Of a stretch of DNA of 64,000 nucleotides, positions 46,901 through 59,336 are shown one piece after another. A model generated the notes under the pieces. That model was given only the letters and a program-made list of their open reading frames with translations. It searched no databases and was not told the DNA's origin. Position numbers and translations under genes: made by a program. Origin of the DNA: Metopolophium dirhodum (lineage: Eukaryota; Arthropoda; Insecta; Hemiptera; Aphididae); the NCBI RefSeq assembly GCF_019925205.1, contig NC_083562.1:22630001-22694000 (forward strand), in the 5' to 3' direction. How positions within the stretch are numbered: position 1 is the first letter of the stretch; every line of letters starts with the position of its first letter.

Positions 46901-48297
46901 AATACGGTTTATAATCGAAGAACTCTTATTTAAATAAACATTTAAAAAGTTATCAGATTTCAGTAATGCAGTTTTATGGTATTCCAAATTTGCATGTTTC
47001 TTAAACACCTATCAAAATATAGAAAAATTATAAATAAAATTTTCAATAAATTTGTTTATAAATATACATACTTCTATAGCTTTTTTGTAGTTAGTAAAAG
47101 CCTCCAATACAAGGGTTCCTAATTTTTGACCACCAATACCACCATTTGTTGAGAAAACAACACAGTATTTGCAAAAAGCACCTTGGTATTTTTCAGAATA
47201 GGCCAGCCATTTATAAGCATTGAGCCAATGGTGTTTGAATTTTAAGCCTCTTTTGGCATTACAATCAAGTAATGGAAATGGAAATGTAGCTGGTGGTATC
47301 CACACATCTTTAAGAATCTGAATCAATTTTAGTTGTATTAATTGAAGGTAATAATGAACTATAAGTTATAACTACACATGGAAGTAATCTAAACAATAAA
47401 TAATAAATTACTAACAAAAGTTGTAATTCTTACCAAATATCTATCAGCATCGGTCAAGGTACTATTAATGTAGGATCCAATGTCATGAACGTTTAAATCA
47501 ACAGTCTAGAACAATAATTTTAATCGAAATTCCCATTTTCCTCATAAATAAAACATTTATATTAATTTTAATAAAATAAATATTACCACTAAGTCCACAA
47601 CTTGATTTTCTGTAACGATATTAGTGATCTTACTTATTTGTTCATCTGCCGACACCGAGCGTTTAGAAGTACAGCAAGTTGCATCAAAATAACTAGTAAT
47701 TTTCCTTTTATTAGACATAATAATGGTAAAAAATAAAAATGTAAAATAAACAATAGTCAATAATAAAAACACCGACTGTATAATTGACACTTTAGTACAC
47801 TACACGGACACACCACACACAGTAGAAAACTCGTGTACGAAAGACGATGATAGATGATAACTAATATTATGACAAATAATAAACAATCAATGTTTCAAGT
47901 TTTCAACCGACTACGTAGTATTGAAAAATATACCTACCGATCGTAATGTAATCGCCCGTATCGGCAATATTCTGGAAATGTGTAGAGCGTGTTGTTATTG
48001 AAAATTCTTAATCATCGAGTAGGATAATACGGGATTCCCATAATATTATATATTGTGTAAACAACTAAATATTAATAACAATAATAATATCCTAGTAGTA
48101 ACTAGTAGTACCTAAACTTGAGTCTAGATAATAATATTATTATAGTCTTGTCATATATAGTCTATCGAAATTTATTTTTAGAAAAAAAAATAGAACAATA
48201 TGTAATGCTTTATTATAAATTGTTATAAATAGGTATTGAAAAAAAATTCATGGGGGGGGATCTATCCCCCTCATCCCCCCCCGTTTGACCGCCACTG
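43967..48297 (-). mobile_element. Complete hAT transposon with perfect 8-bp target duplication
   Basis: The ends CAGTGGCGGTCAAA / TTTGACCGCCACTG are inverted. Adjacent G-runs (GGGGGGGG near 43994 and 48253; CCCCCCCC near 48275) extend the symmetry. The flanks TTACATTC at 43959-43966 and 48298-48305 are identical. Length is 4,331 bp. It carries a complete, uninterrupted minus-strand transposase gene. Intact ends, duplication and gene suggest a young insertion. Confidence 0.92.
44179..47718 (-). CDS. hAT transposase (ZMYM1/DUF4371-like), 11 exons, intact
   Basis: Exons leftward: 47587-47718, 47434-47505, 47072-47317, 46890-47008, 46675-46796, 46123-46491, 45529-46022, 45299-45457, 44992-45196, 44513-44820 and 44179-44295. 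They join to 780 codons with no stop or frame break, all GT-AG. The start MSNKRKITSYF is typical of the family. A TTF-type zinc finger region (FCKYCVVFS) lies in exon 3. Catalytic candidates are Asp about 302 (VLVDETTDVS), Asp about 371 (GQGYDGASNMSG) and Glu about 723 (STATPERMFS) in the C-terminal dimerisation domain. LCATRWVQRYEA is also conserved. The protein binds and cuts the element's own ends. The gene lies wholly inside the CAGTGGCGG termini. Length and motif set are complete, so it may be functional. Confidence 0.9.
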
Positions 48298-51200
48298 TTA
48301 CATTCGTATAGACGATCACGGTGACCGTGGTTACCACGACTCTTATACCGTCATCCCGGTATAGTCCCAGTTTATACTATTACAACTACTACAGCACTGC
48401 CGTCGCATACACTATACACATGATTGTATAGTGTAGTGCTATAGCCAGCTATAGGCTACGTGCCTGGTATTATACCTATACATTATATGAAAACAGTTTT
48501 GGTGTGCTGACGAACCGGTCGGCCGTTCACAGCTCCTTTTTTATAACATAGAATAATATTGTATATTTATAAATCGGTGACGGTGGACATCACATATAAT
48601 GATGCGTTTGTCGGTGGCGGCGACCCATATTTGTCGGTATTAAGTTCGGCGCGGCGGGGACGACCCGATGAGAGAAATCGCCAAGTCGTCGTCCCATTAT
48701 AATGACCAGGCGTATTCACCATGCAGCACGCCGATGAGGACTCTCTCGCGCGCTGTCCGTTTTTCTCTTCTTTTGAAGTCTACCGCCGGCTTTTCTTTCT
48801 CACATCTTGTACCACAATGTAATATGGGTACACGTTACCTATACCACGGTCACAGCGTATATGAAAAAAAAATATGCGAATTTTCGTCTGTGGATCTCGC
48901 ACGACACTGGACAACTCGTCGCGAACTATTATACCTAATGTTCGTTATTTGTTTATTGTTGTTCACTATACAGCATCGCCCCTGCACTAGTGTGAATGTG
49001 TGAAATTGTTCATTTATCATCAACGGTAACCATAATATTATAATATAATATAATATATTAAATAAAAAGTAAAACTGTTTATGAATAAAAATTTGGCTCT
49101 CAGGTCAGTTAGAACACGTTTTTAACACGCAAAGTATTTTAATACACCATTTAAATTAATGTGCACAGCACATCATATCATACTTTTAAACTATAAATTG
49201 TTAGTATGATGAAGAAAATTGAAATTTGTTTGTTATAAACGATTTCCACTTTATATAATAATATATTACCTGTTACTCGTAAGTATAATATTATAAATTA
49301 TGTTTGCATTAGTGAGATCTGCAATAGGCTGACAATTTTCATTTACACCTAACCTGCTTCAGTACATAAAAAAGCTCTGTCTGGTGCGGTTATAAAATGG
49401 TCTTATACTCCCCGTCACACAGTGGTTAGTAATGTCTGGTGCGGTACCAAGCTATTTTTAAAAAAACAGTACAGCAGTATAAATATACCTACATTTTTAA
49501 TTTTTTCAAGATTCGGGTTTTTCATCATCATAAAAAATTCCGATATCAATATATTATACTCTTAAAATTTAAGAATTTTCACCAAATAAAAGCTTGGTTA
49601 CTGTGATGTTAAAAGTAACTTTTATTATTATTGAACTATAATACATCAATATAGACAACAGTTGTGTCTTACACATGGACCTGTCAGAACGATTCACTTT
49701 AAAATATCTATAACTATATCTTGATTAATAAATAGAGTAATTATAAAAAGAATAAAATTAAAAAAAAATAATTAATTTACAAAAATATAATTTATAATAC
49801 TTGGTACCTAAATTAATCCATTATTCGTCACTTTTATTCATGATATATCAATCAACGCCATAGGTATATGAAGTTTTTAATGAAAAAAATCAGCCCGGTG
49901 TGCGTTACGAATTATTAATAATTAACCACACTTGGCCATCTCCGGTTTTTACAAATCTTTAAGGTAATATAATAAATCATCGATGTTTGTATTACGAGTT
50001 TACGCGTATACATAATATTTTATATTAGGTATTATAATGTACGACTGTCACCGTAGCGCCGATTATTCATTTCGTACACGCGGAAACCTGTTGATGGCAA
50101 GGCGCAGCGGGAGAACAAATGCCGAACGACTTCGATCAACGTAAATTAAACACTATAATATCATAAGGGAGTGACATATTTTTCCCGATTTTGATGCGAT
50201 TATAATAATGTGTAATATGCAATCCGATCCATCACGGTCGTCACGTTTATTTATAAACTGCACTGCTGCAACGATCGCACTCCATTTTTTACACGCAACA
50301 AGTAGACAGCAGCAATATTATTTATTGTCATACATCGCGCAAGCATTTGTTTCCTGCGAAAACGGATTCGCGTAAATTTTTTTATCCTGTTATTGTTAAT
50401 ATTTTTAAATTTCTTTATGAATATTTTATTTACTCAAAAATGTAAATTGTTTATTTAATGTGTATTTTTTTACAAAATAATATGTCCTATAATATTATGA
50501 CTGTATACGAGTCCACGTCATTATTTTAGTTTTTTGTACTGTTGAAATACTATTGTAATGTACGGTTAATAATTTTCTAATTTATAATTACGTGGATCTC
50601 TATGATTACCGTGCATCCACAAAGTATCCAAAAAAAAAAAAAAAGGAAAGATAAATCATTTTCTAAATTGCGAAATTAGTTTCTGATCGTTATTATAAAT
50701 TGTTCACTCATCAGTCGTTGCATAGAAACAATATTGTTCTGTCGTATAAAAAAAAAATCATAATAGTATCATCGCAATTTCTGGTTTTCGCCGAAGGAAT
50801 AAATGCGATTCATCGCGACAATAATAAAACTTAAAGTCATGACCGACCGCGGTGCGATAAAATGTCGCGTGACATTCTTAAAATGCACGCGTGCACTAAG
50901 TAAGTTTCCTCATACTGCGGTAATGAATACCGAGTAGTAAAAACACTAACCTGGTGTAGTGTGGATGCATTATTTATGGACTCGCATTGGCTATTTGTAA
51001 TCGGCTAATGGTTTCGTTTTATCGGATGTTAAATCGATCCAACACACGATAAAATTATATATAATAACTACGTATCCACACAATTTATTTTCCTAGCGTC
51101 CTTGTTATTTTTTCCACGTTTTGCCGCGCGGGCCATGCGTATAATTAAGTATTATTATACTACCTATGTGCGAGCGAAAATGCGTAACGTGATAATATTA

Positions 51201-52504
51201 TAATATATTGTAATCGAATCGTTTCGGTCTTGAGCGCCGGGCGCCAACCTAAGGCCGAGTTTCTATGTATATTATTACAACGATTAAACCCCGATATGGT
51301 GAGGCGAAGTGAAAGATTTCCAAGTCGTATAATATAATATTATGATGTCACCCTTATAGATCATATTGTACATTTGTACTGTATCATACCATACATCATA
51401 ATATTAGTATATATTATATTATATATGAATGTACCTAACGTCGAAAAGGTACGTTCAAGCCCGTATTAAAGAGGAGGGGGCTTCCCAGGGGGGGGGATAG
51501 GGCACACTTCAGAAAATAGAATTCAAGGGCCTTTATAGAGTCCGTATAATATATATCATTACAATATGCTTAACGTGGATTATAGTTTCATAATATTTAC
51601 TATTAGGTAATAGGTATAAATAATTATTTTTTCTAATATATTAAGTACCTAGTAGGTACTGTAGTCTTGCAGTAGTAAAGTTCAAGTACACAATTTGATC
51701 GTTTACATTCTAAAGCTTAGGCTTAAAGTACTAAAATCTGTTTTAGAGAAATATTGCGGTTCGAGCATATTTTAACGCAGTTTTACGGTGTTTTCGATTT
51801 TAATAATGTAAAAATAATTAAATAAGTAAATAATATTTTGTATAATAATTTCAAATATAAACTTTAATCATGTATAAGCTTAAAAACTGTAGTTATATGA
51901 TTGTGAATTGGTTTTTTGCTTCTTAGAAGTAAATTAATTTTTTATGATTCAATAGCTTTATATAGTTTTCCCAAATATTTTTTAAATTTATTATAATATA
52001 ATATATTAATATACGGCAAGTATATTCTACAAAATCAGCACGATTGACCTGTAATATAATTTAGAATAAATCAATAGTAAGTTATAAATACAAATTAATT
52101 TCAATATATAAGGTTAACGAATAACGGGTTGTACTTTTGTTTCTTATAAACTATTAATTTTTATTTTTACTGTATACCTAGTATATTAGTACCTATTCTA
52201 ATTTCTTAAAGTTTAGACATTCCATTAAAACTGAACAAAAATTTTGGTGAATAAAGAAACGAAAAAAAAATCAAAATCTTCACTAGGCAGTCGTACCACT
52301 GGTAAACATAGTCTGCACAACAAACTCGATTTTTTTTTGTTATCACAAGTCTTAACTTATAATTTCAATAATTCAAACCGAATCATTTCGAAAAAGGACT
52401 GAAAGTCTTAGGAACTATTTTTATTGTTTTTTTTTTACGATATCAACTATGTATAGTAGCTAATTATAATGGACTTCACCTCAGGTATAATAATATTGTA
52501 TTAT
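48298..52504. other. No supported gene
   Basis: Mostly AT-rich. 48590-48800 and 51090-51280 are GC-richer. The open frame at 48668-49003 has no recognised motif. It may include the undetected 5' exon or promoter of the kinase gene. Confidence 0.3.
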
Positions 52505-52670
52505 TGTTAACGAGGAGCGACCGGCAGATTACGGCTGGCACGACCGGTGTTCGATTGGCCCGCGCGCGAGTTCCGAGGACGGCCGGCGGGTTGGCGCGAT
52601 TCGCACGCGCATAAAACATCTCTCGCCAGCCGGCTCCGCATACGTGCGGACGGAGGGGTGTCTGGTCACG
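52505..52670. promoter_or_regulatory. CpG-rich promoter-like block
   Basis: A 165-bp island of high CpG in AT-rich surroundings. On the plus strand it has GATTGGCC (inverted CCAAT) at about 52553 and GCATAAAAC at about 52609. It could be the promoter of the kinase gene (minus) or of an unseen transcript. Direction is not decided. Confidence 0.3.
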
Positions 52671-52681
52671 CACCGCTTACA

Positions 52682-52702
52682 ATATATATATATATATATA
52701 TT
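52682..52702. repeat. (TA)n microsatellite
   Basis: Short TA dinucleotide run after the CpG-rich block. A second lies at about 52950-52970. Confidence 0.8.
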
Positions 52703-53012
52703 GAATATATGAAATAGCCATTATTGTACATTCTTATAAATTATATTGTATATGCGCGCGAAGAGGAGGACGTGCTCGCAATACACACCGCTCATCGGAA
52801 TCCGATATTTGCGCGAGTATCATATCCCCCCCCTCCCATCGCCAGTACCATCTTCCCACATATGCCTAACTGATCATAATATATACCCATTTAGTCCTGC
52901 GAGTATAATACTGTGCCACGAGACACAATAACAATAGTGTCCATATAATATTATATATATATATATAATATATAATATAAAGACCGGCAAAGATGATGAT
53001 AGCGGCTTCGAC

Positions 53013-53076
53013 CTGCTGCAGCTGATGCCGCCACTGCACTGCTGCAGTTGATGCCGCCACTGCACTGCTGCAGTTG
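53013..53076. repeat. 26-bp tandem repeat
   Basis: GATGCCGCCACTGCACTGCT at 53024 recurs at 53050, each followed by GCAGTT, plus a partial copy before. GC-rich. Both strands stay open here, but no domain is seen. Confidence 0.8.
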
Positions 53077-55322
53077 TAGGTATAGATAAGTATTTACGCG
53101 CGTATAATATACATTTTTTGCCTGACCGCAGACCGGTCCGCCGCAAAGTCCTTTATGATGTCTTACCGGTTTCGTGTTTTATAATAATTGTGGCGGCACA
53201 GTAGCAGGCAGTATGCATCGTCGTGCATATTACGAGGGGGTCATAATACCAATAAATAGTATTGGGAAAAATTGAAAATGAAACAATGTAACTTTGAAAA
53301 TTGTACAAAGTTCGTGAATTCTCGATGATTTTCGAACATGTCATAAATTAACCACCAACGTTAATAGTTTCGCAAGTGTACTTACGACGATATTATACTA
53401 CATGATAATATTATATACGCAAATGCGCTGAACGATATTATTTTCCGAATGCTTTGTCGCGAATACTGAATGGAGTGAAAGAACTTCAACCCGATGTCGT
53501 CTACATCATGAACGCGGTTTTTACAATTTACAATTCCAATGCGCAGTACTTGGAACACGTTGATTTACATACTTGTCTTATATAATATATAACTTACAAC
53601 AGACAGGTTTCGCCTAGGGTGACAAAATGACGAAAGAGGGAATGAAAATGTTTTCTTGTCAGCTTTATATTAACGATGAAATTACGACGACTAAACACGA
53701 TAGTAGGTACATATATAGACAATAGACATATCGTTGAACGGAAGAGCTAAATAAAATATACAGAATCCATTTTACAACTTTGCACTTACCTATTGGCACA
53801 TAATAAAGTGATTAAACAAATTTAATAATAATGTGATAATAGTTATAATAGATAAGTAGGTATATATAGCTAATGTACTAATATTAACCTAGAAGATTAT
53901 TTCAGATGTACCAACCTGCTTAAAGTTAAAATAACTTTTGAGAAATGATATAATAATTAAAAAAATATAATGTGTGTCAATAAATTGTTTCATTGCGTAT
54001 GGGCTGCTGATTTTGGTATTTGTATGAATTAAAAAAATATTTTATCCAGGACGATCTAACAATTGAATATTACACTTAAAAGTGTAAACGATGAACAGCG
54101 TGAGGAAAACAATACATTTATCTATTTACCTAATGAGACGAGCCGATTTCCGTCGCGAAATCTATACTGAATTATATAAAATCTATAGTCATTATAATGC
54201 AGCTGCAGTGACGACGAGAAAAAATTATCAATGCGCAAATTTACCAAGACAGAACCAAATCTGATCGTTACAGCATCTCTCATCAGCGATATAAATAGAT
54301 ATTATTATTACGCGACAAAGAACGTAAATAATATAGTCATCCACGGAGTTACGTGCCTATATTGAAACTTAACGATATTATTACAAGCGTGCGCACTTAG
54401 AGGAAAAATATTAACGAATAACTTATTATAAAAATACATTATATTATTATTGTTTATCGTGTAGATTTCCTTGGGAAACAGCGAAAAAATTTACAAATTT
54501 TACAAGTGCACAACAAAAACGCTATACCTATATATATATATACAACAATAATAATAAAACGAACAGCGTACGAGCATAATATTGCACACGCTTACACAAT
54601 ATCGTATAGTCATAATCGTATGCGTCTTGTGGGAAATGTACATTCGATCGCCGAGGAAAACGCGCGCCATTGTCAACACGTGTTTTTTTATTACTATTGA
54701 TATCGTTTTCGTATTATATAAACACATTTACACGTGTTCAAACGCTCCGATCGTTTATTATTGTTTTATAACGCAATCCATAATGCGGCAGAAAGTGACG
54801 AATCCTCCGCGGATGTCGTCGTCGTATGTATGTTTTTATTATTTTGCAGCTAATGTTTTTGAAGTCATATAGCCCTTATAGACTATACTAGTCTTAGAGA
54901 CAGAAATCAATTATATTCATAAATTCATTACGCACACTCCAGATATTGTAAGTACACATACGGCTATACATATACTACGCCTATACACCAGCTGTGAATG
55001 TGGTGTATGTATATTGTATCTATGTGCAATATACGTCATATGCATCGAAAAGTAATTATTGGCAATATCAATCATTGGTAGCGGTGAATGCTGTGTATAG
55101 AAAAAAACACAACATTTTAAAATTATAAATTATACCTATACGCACCCATATACCTAATATTTGTATGGTTATATATATTTTATCCAGTGGTTAAGGGTTA
55201 GAAGACTCTTCCTTTGATGTCACTATACCACTGCAAAATTAGAAAATAGTTCGCTACTTTTATAAATACCACGTAGTGCGTTGCTTAATATGGGTTAGGT
55301 TACGATACATTATTCTGTTTAA
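53077..55322. other. No gene seen
   Basis: AT-rich sequence with short shadow ORFs only. 54500-54870 has CpG-richer patches without motifs. Confidence 0.35.
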
Positions 55323-56557
55323 GAGGATGTCAGTGCACTATTTGTTTTATCTCTTTTATTTGACTTTGTTTTCGTCTTTCAAAATAAACAAAAAAATGTT
55401 CTAAATTTAAATGATGTTTAAATTGTTTTGAAACAATATTTAGATAAATCGATATGTCATTCCTTCAAAAATATTATTATCTATCTTTTTTGTAATGGGT
55501 GACTTTACTCTGAGATTACTTAAAAACATAGAAAAAAAATAAAAAAAAAAATTTTAAAAACACACTTTTCCATAAAAACATTTAAAAAAAAATTTTAAAA
55601 ATTGCACTAAAAAGACAAAAATAATTCTCTGTACTTAAAAATAATGAAAAATTTATTGATGAAAAATTTAAAAGTGTGTGGTGCTCATACACTTGACATA
55701 TATTCCCAGTCACTATCTTATAAACATGATTGAACAAAGAAGTGTATGTGAGACTTTCCTTGGCTTTTAAATTTTTCATCAGTAAATTTTTCATTATTTT
55801 GCTCTTATACTTGACATATACTGCCAGTCACTATCTTATAAACAGGATTGAACAAAGAAGTGTATGTGAGACTTAGCTCGGCTTTTAATGTTTTGTATGA
55901 TGCACCACACACTTTTAAATTTTTCATCAATAAATTTTTCATTATTTTTAAGTACAGAGAATTATTTTTGTCTTTTTAGTGCAATTTTTAAAATTTTTTT
56001 TTAAATGTTTTTATGGAAAAGTGTGTTTTTAAAATTTTTTTTTTTATTTTTTATTTTCTACTTTTTAGTTGAAAGTAAATATTTTTATTAAACGTTTAAG
56101 AAATATGTTATCCGGTGTTTTCGGTACCTATATCAGAATACCGGTATAATGTTATTTGGTAATAATTACCGTTGTTACCATAGATATTATAATAATGGAT
56201 AGGACACGCCTATACTTGCTTCGTAAGAGGTTGCGGTTTTTTTTGGGGAAGAGAGAAAGTTCAATATCTGCGAGAGATATTACGGCGACGTCGTGGGGAC
56301 AATCCTTTTTTTTTTTTTTGGTCCATGTCCCAAAATGACAACGGATTATTGTATTGTCATCCAAGACCAAGGTCTATACCAATTTTCAGAATTTTTCATC
56401 TTCAAAAAGTGCCTCAAATCGAGCGCGCAAGATTTGATCACAGACAGACGTGAAACCAAACTTAAGAAAAGTGTTAAAAAACGATTCTGCGCAAATGCGT
56501 TTTGTCTATGTTGCACATGGGTCATTGAGAGAAAACAAATAGTGCGCTGACATCCTC
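55323..56557. mobile_element. TIR element flanked by TTAA/TTAG, with a nested foldback
   Basis: GAGGATGTCAGTGCACTATTTG (55323 onward) is inverted as CAAATAGTGCGCTGACATCCTC, ending at 56557. Flanks are TTAA (55319-55322) and TTAG (56558-56561), one mismatch from a TTAA duplication. The 1,235 bp carry no transposase. The middle is occupied by the foldback 55531-56058. Confidence 0.7.
55531..56058. mobile_element. Foldback element with about 155-bp arms and internal direct repeats
   Basis: Left arm 55531-55684 and right arm 55902-56058 are almost perfect inverted copies (GTACTTAAAAATAATGAAAA / complement; ACACTTTTCCATAAAAACAT / complement). Between them a block of about 87 bp (GACATATATTCCCAGTCACT ... 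GAAGTGTATGTGAGACTT) is present twice, at 55683 and 55801. The copies are separated by a piece of the arm itself (TTTAAATTTTTCATCAGTAA...). No ORF. Confidence 0.8.
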
Positions 56558-57839
56558 TTAGTTTATAAAAACAATATCTATGGGAACTGGTTGAACAAAA
56601 ATCTCAAGTAGGTACAACCGTTAAATCTGCCATTATAAGAAAACGTAATTTACATTTTTTTTAAAACATGTTTCGTGCAAATGGCATGCTGTGATGCCAT
56701 CATATAGTATTTTTTGGGATGTCCTATACATTTTTTTTTTAAACATTAAGAATGAATCTTCTTTATTCTGGCTTAGAAAAAGAGGAAAAATTAAATGGCT
56801 AAAGAAAAATTTTTTTCTGCAAATGCTTGTAAAAAGTAACATTAAAAGTGTTAAAATTTGCGTTATTTACAGTTATTAGTAATTAAACTACAGTTGACAT
56901 TTATTTATTTATTGATTGATTTATTTGTAGCAAAATTATTAGGCAGAAAATCGTATAGATATAAAGTTATATCATTATAACTGCATTTATGTGTAGGTAT
57001 AGTGATTAAAATACTTAATTATAATATTTTTCATGTTATGTCCTTCATATATGCAAATCTAGCTAGTCTTATCATAGAAATCAGTCTAGAAGAAGAATGA
57101 AAAAAATATCGTAAACACAATACCTATATAAAATTAAAAGTTAAAACAATATTACTATCAATTTTAATAAAATATTGTTGACTTAATTTTTTAAGTATTA
57201 AGAAAAAGTGTTCCTAAGATAAATTAAATGAAAAATGTAGTACACACAACGCAATATTATATACCTACCTATTGTTTATCTAAACAGTATGATCTTCCAT
57301 CGTGTTTTATTCTTTGAATTTAATTATGGCTTTATACGAGTAAATATTTATTTGTTTTTCGATTATAGGTACGTTTAATTTGGCTTTGGGGCGGAACAGT
57401 TGTAAACCAGTTTGTGTGTACATCCAAGGCATACTACTAACGAACTTGCTGACATCAAGCTAGGTTTCCCATTGGACTGCGCACATCTGAACCAGAAGTC
57501 ATTGGAAACCCTTTTAAACCATATATTATTACGTTACCTATATTTTACTAAACAGCAATGTGCAATATAAAACGGTATTTAGTCTAAGCACGTTGTCACG
57601 AGATTTAAGACATATATTATTATACTTAGAATAATATGAGCAAGAAAGTGATGTTAAATTAAAGGCCAATATTATTTATTTTTTTGTATTATAGATTATA
57701 CTAAGTATATTAATATGAATTTGACTATTTTCGATCATATTATCATGATCATGTCCACCATAACATGAAATACCTAAGTCATTCGTGGTCGAATATAATA
57801 AGAACAATGACAATTTAAAATACCTGCAGATGTTATATG
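56558..57839. other. No gene seen
   Basis: AT-rich spacer between the TIR element and the gypsy element. Confidence 0.4.
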
Positions 57840-58093
57840 TGATGGGCAAGAGTGGTTAATTAAGGAAAAATAAATTAGAACAGAATGATTTAAGGTGAAA
57901 ACATATTTATTTATTGACACGCGCCGTAACTTGGCGAGCGGTGTCGAACAACTACTCAAAGTATATCAGTACAAAATAAAACTGGTCTACGTTGTCGCAG
58001 CGGTCGGCCCGAATCGTCGGGTCGATACCTGCCGACAACGTAGACAAAAATATAACAATCGGCTTATCGATATAATAGTAATAAATCACCACA
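57840..58093 (-). repeat. 3' LTR of the gypsy element
   Basis: 254 bp; on the minus strand it begins TGTGGTGATT and ends GCCCATCA (TG...CA). It contains a hairpin with stem CTACGTTGTCGG / CCGACAACGTAG around 57993-58050, probably in the transcribed leader. Identical to 62702-62955. Confidence 0.95.
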
Positions 58094-58307
58094 GTTCGGC
58101 CAATCCTGACATTTGTTCGACTCGAACAAGGTTCTAGTAATAATTGAACAATATTTATAAATACAAATGATTGAATACAAATAAAATTAAATGGAAAAAA
58201 AACGTTTTATCTCAGCGACCAGTAAATGTAAATGAGAAAAAAAAAAAACAAAAAAATTAATTAATAATGAAAAAAACAAATATCTCCTTTCTTGTAAAGC
58301 AAGTATA

Positions 58308-59336
58308 TTAGGACTTGACCCACATTTTCATTCTGTCCGGACCAACGATAGTCTCGAATGGACGTTGTGTTATCTGAAATCCTTCTATATCACCGATAAC
58401 GTATCTGTCGTGGTTCAAAACTTTGCGTACTACGTACGGACCTCGGAACTTAGGTATTAATTTCTTGTTATGACCTACTGTCACATCTACGTTAGTGATC
58501 ATTACGTAATCATTCTCTCTGTAAACCGTCGGAGTCTTCCGTTTTGCGTTATATTGAGCCGCGCTACCCTCCTGTGCTTTCTCTATGCATTCGGCGGCTA
58601 TTGTTCTCACTTCATCTAGGTCTACACAACTCGTGTTTATTTCATTATCCAATATTAACCGTATCTCGTCGTTCACTATGCCAACCTGGTTTACTCCAAA
58701 TAACAGAACACTCGGACTCTGACCAGTTGACCTATGTATGGTATTATTAATTGCAAACTCAACTACATTTAATACTCTGTCCCATTTATTCGTAGACTCA
58801 GATAATTTTGCTAACATGGGTACAACAGATTTATTGACAATTTCCACCTGGCCGTTAGCCCTAGGTGTTCCTGCGGCGACTAATACTAAATTTACAGATT
58901 CGTCTTCCAAAAATTGTTTAAATGCTGTGGACGTAAAAGACGTGCCACGATCGCTAATTACTCTTCGCGGCTTCGAATATGTTTGAAAATAATTACGCAA
59001 ATGTTTTATTACCTCTTCCGTTTTTGTGCTACGACAGGGGTATAATTTAACGAATTTTGTGAATGAGTCAATTACGACAAAAATAAACTTGTTTTTGTTT
59101 CCCGTTTTCTCTAGGGGACCCAGGTGATCTACGTGTATAGTTAAAAACGGTTTATCTCCCTTCGGGATATAATTAAGAAAACCTTCTTTTTTCCCACTGG
59201 GGACTGTGAATTCGATACATTTTAAACAATTATTGACATAATCGCGTACCTTCGTTTCATATCCGGGAACCAGTATACGCGCGCAATGTTTTCGATAACT
59301 TTCAATAAGCCAATGTGTGCCATATCGTCGTGGCAC
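58308..59336 (-). CDS. Gypsy pol, integrase part in a shifted frame
   Basis: This frame carries the zinc-finger cysteines (YVNNCLKCIEF) and the integrase catalytic triad: Asp in IHVDHLGPL, Asp in VISDRGTSFTS and Glu in RANGQVEIVNKS. A C-terminal DNA-binding part ends near FRGPYVVRKVL and GPDRMKMWVKS. Integrase inserts the cDNA copy. The histidine half of its zinc finger (HDDMAHIG) is in the upstream frame, so the frame change falls inside the integrase zinc-binding domain at about 59240-59265. The nominal start is not a true initiation site; normally this is the end of one pol polyprotein. Confidence 0.9.
   Translation of the reverse strand: MPRRYGTHWLIESYRKHCARILVPGYETKVRDYVNNCLKCIEFTVPSGKKEGFLNYIPKGDKPFLTIHVDHLGPLEKTGNKNKFIFVVIDSFTKFVKLYPCRSTKTEEVIKHLRNYFQTYSKPRRVISDRGTSFTSTAFKQFLEDESVNLVLVAAGTPRANGQVEIVNKSVVPMLAKLSESTNKWDRVLNVVEFAINNTIHRSTGQSPSVLLFGVNQVGIVNDEIRLILDNEINTSCVDLDEVRTIAAECIEKAQEGSAAQYNAKRKTPTVYRENDYVMITNVDVTVGHNKKLIPKFRGPYVVRKVLNHDRYVIGDIEGFQITQRPFETIVGPDRMKMWVKS

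Noticed and set aside
59222..59336. Programmed frameshift between pol parts
   Set aside because: It falls inside the integrase zinc-binding motif, an unlikely site for a programmed shift; a plain indel is simpler.
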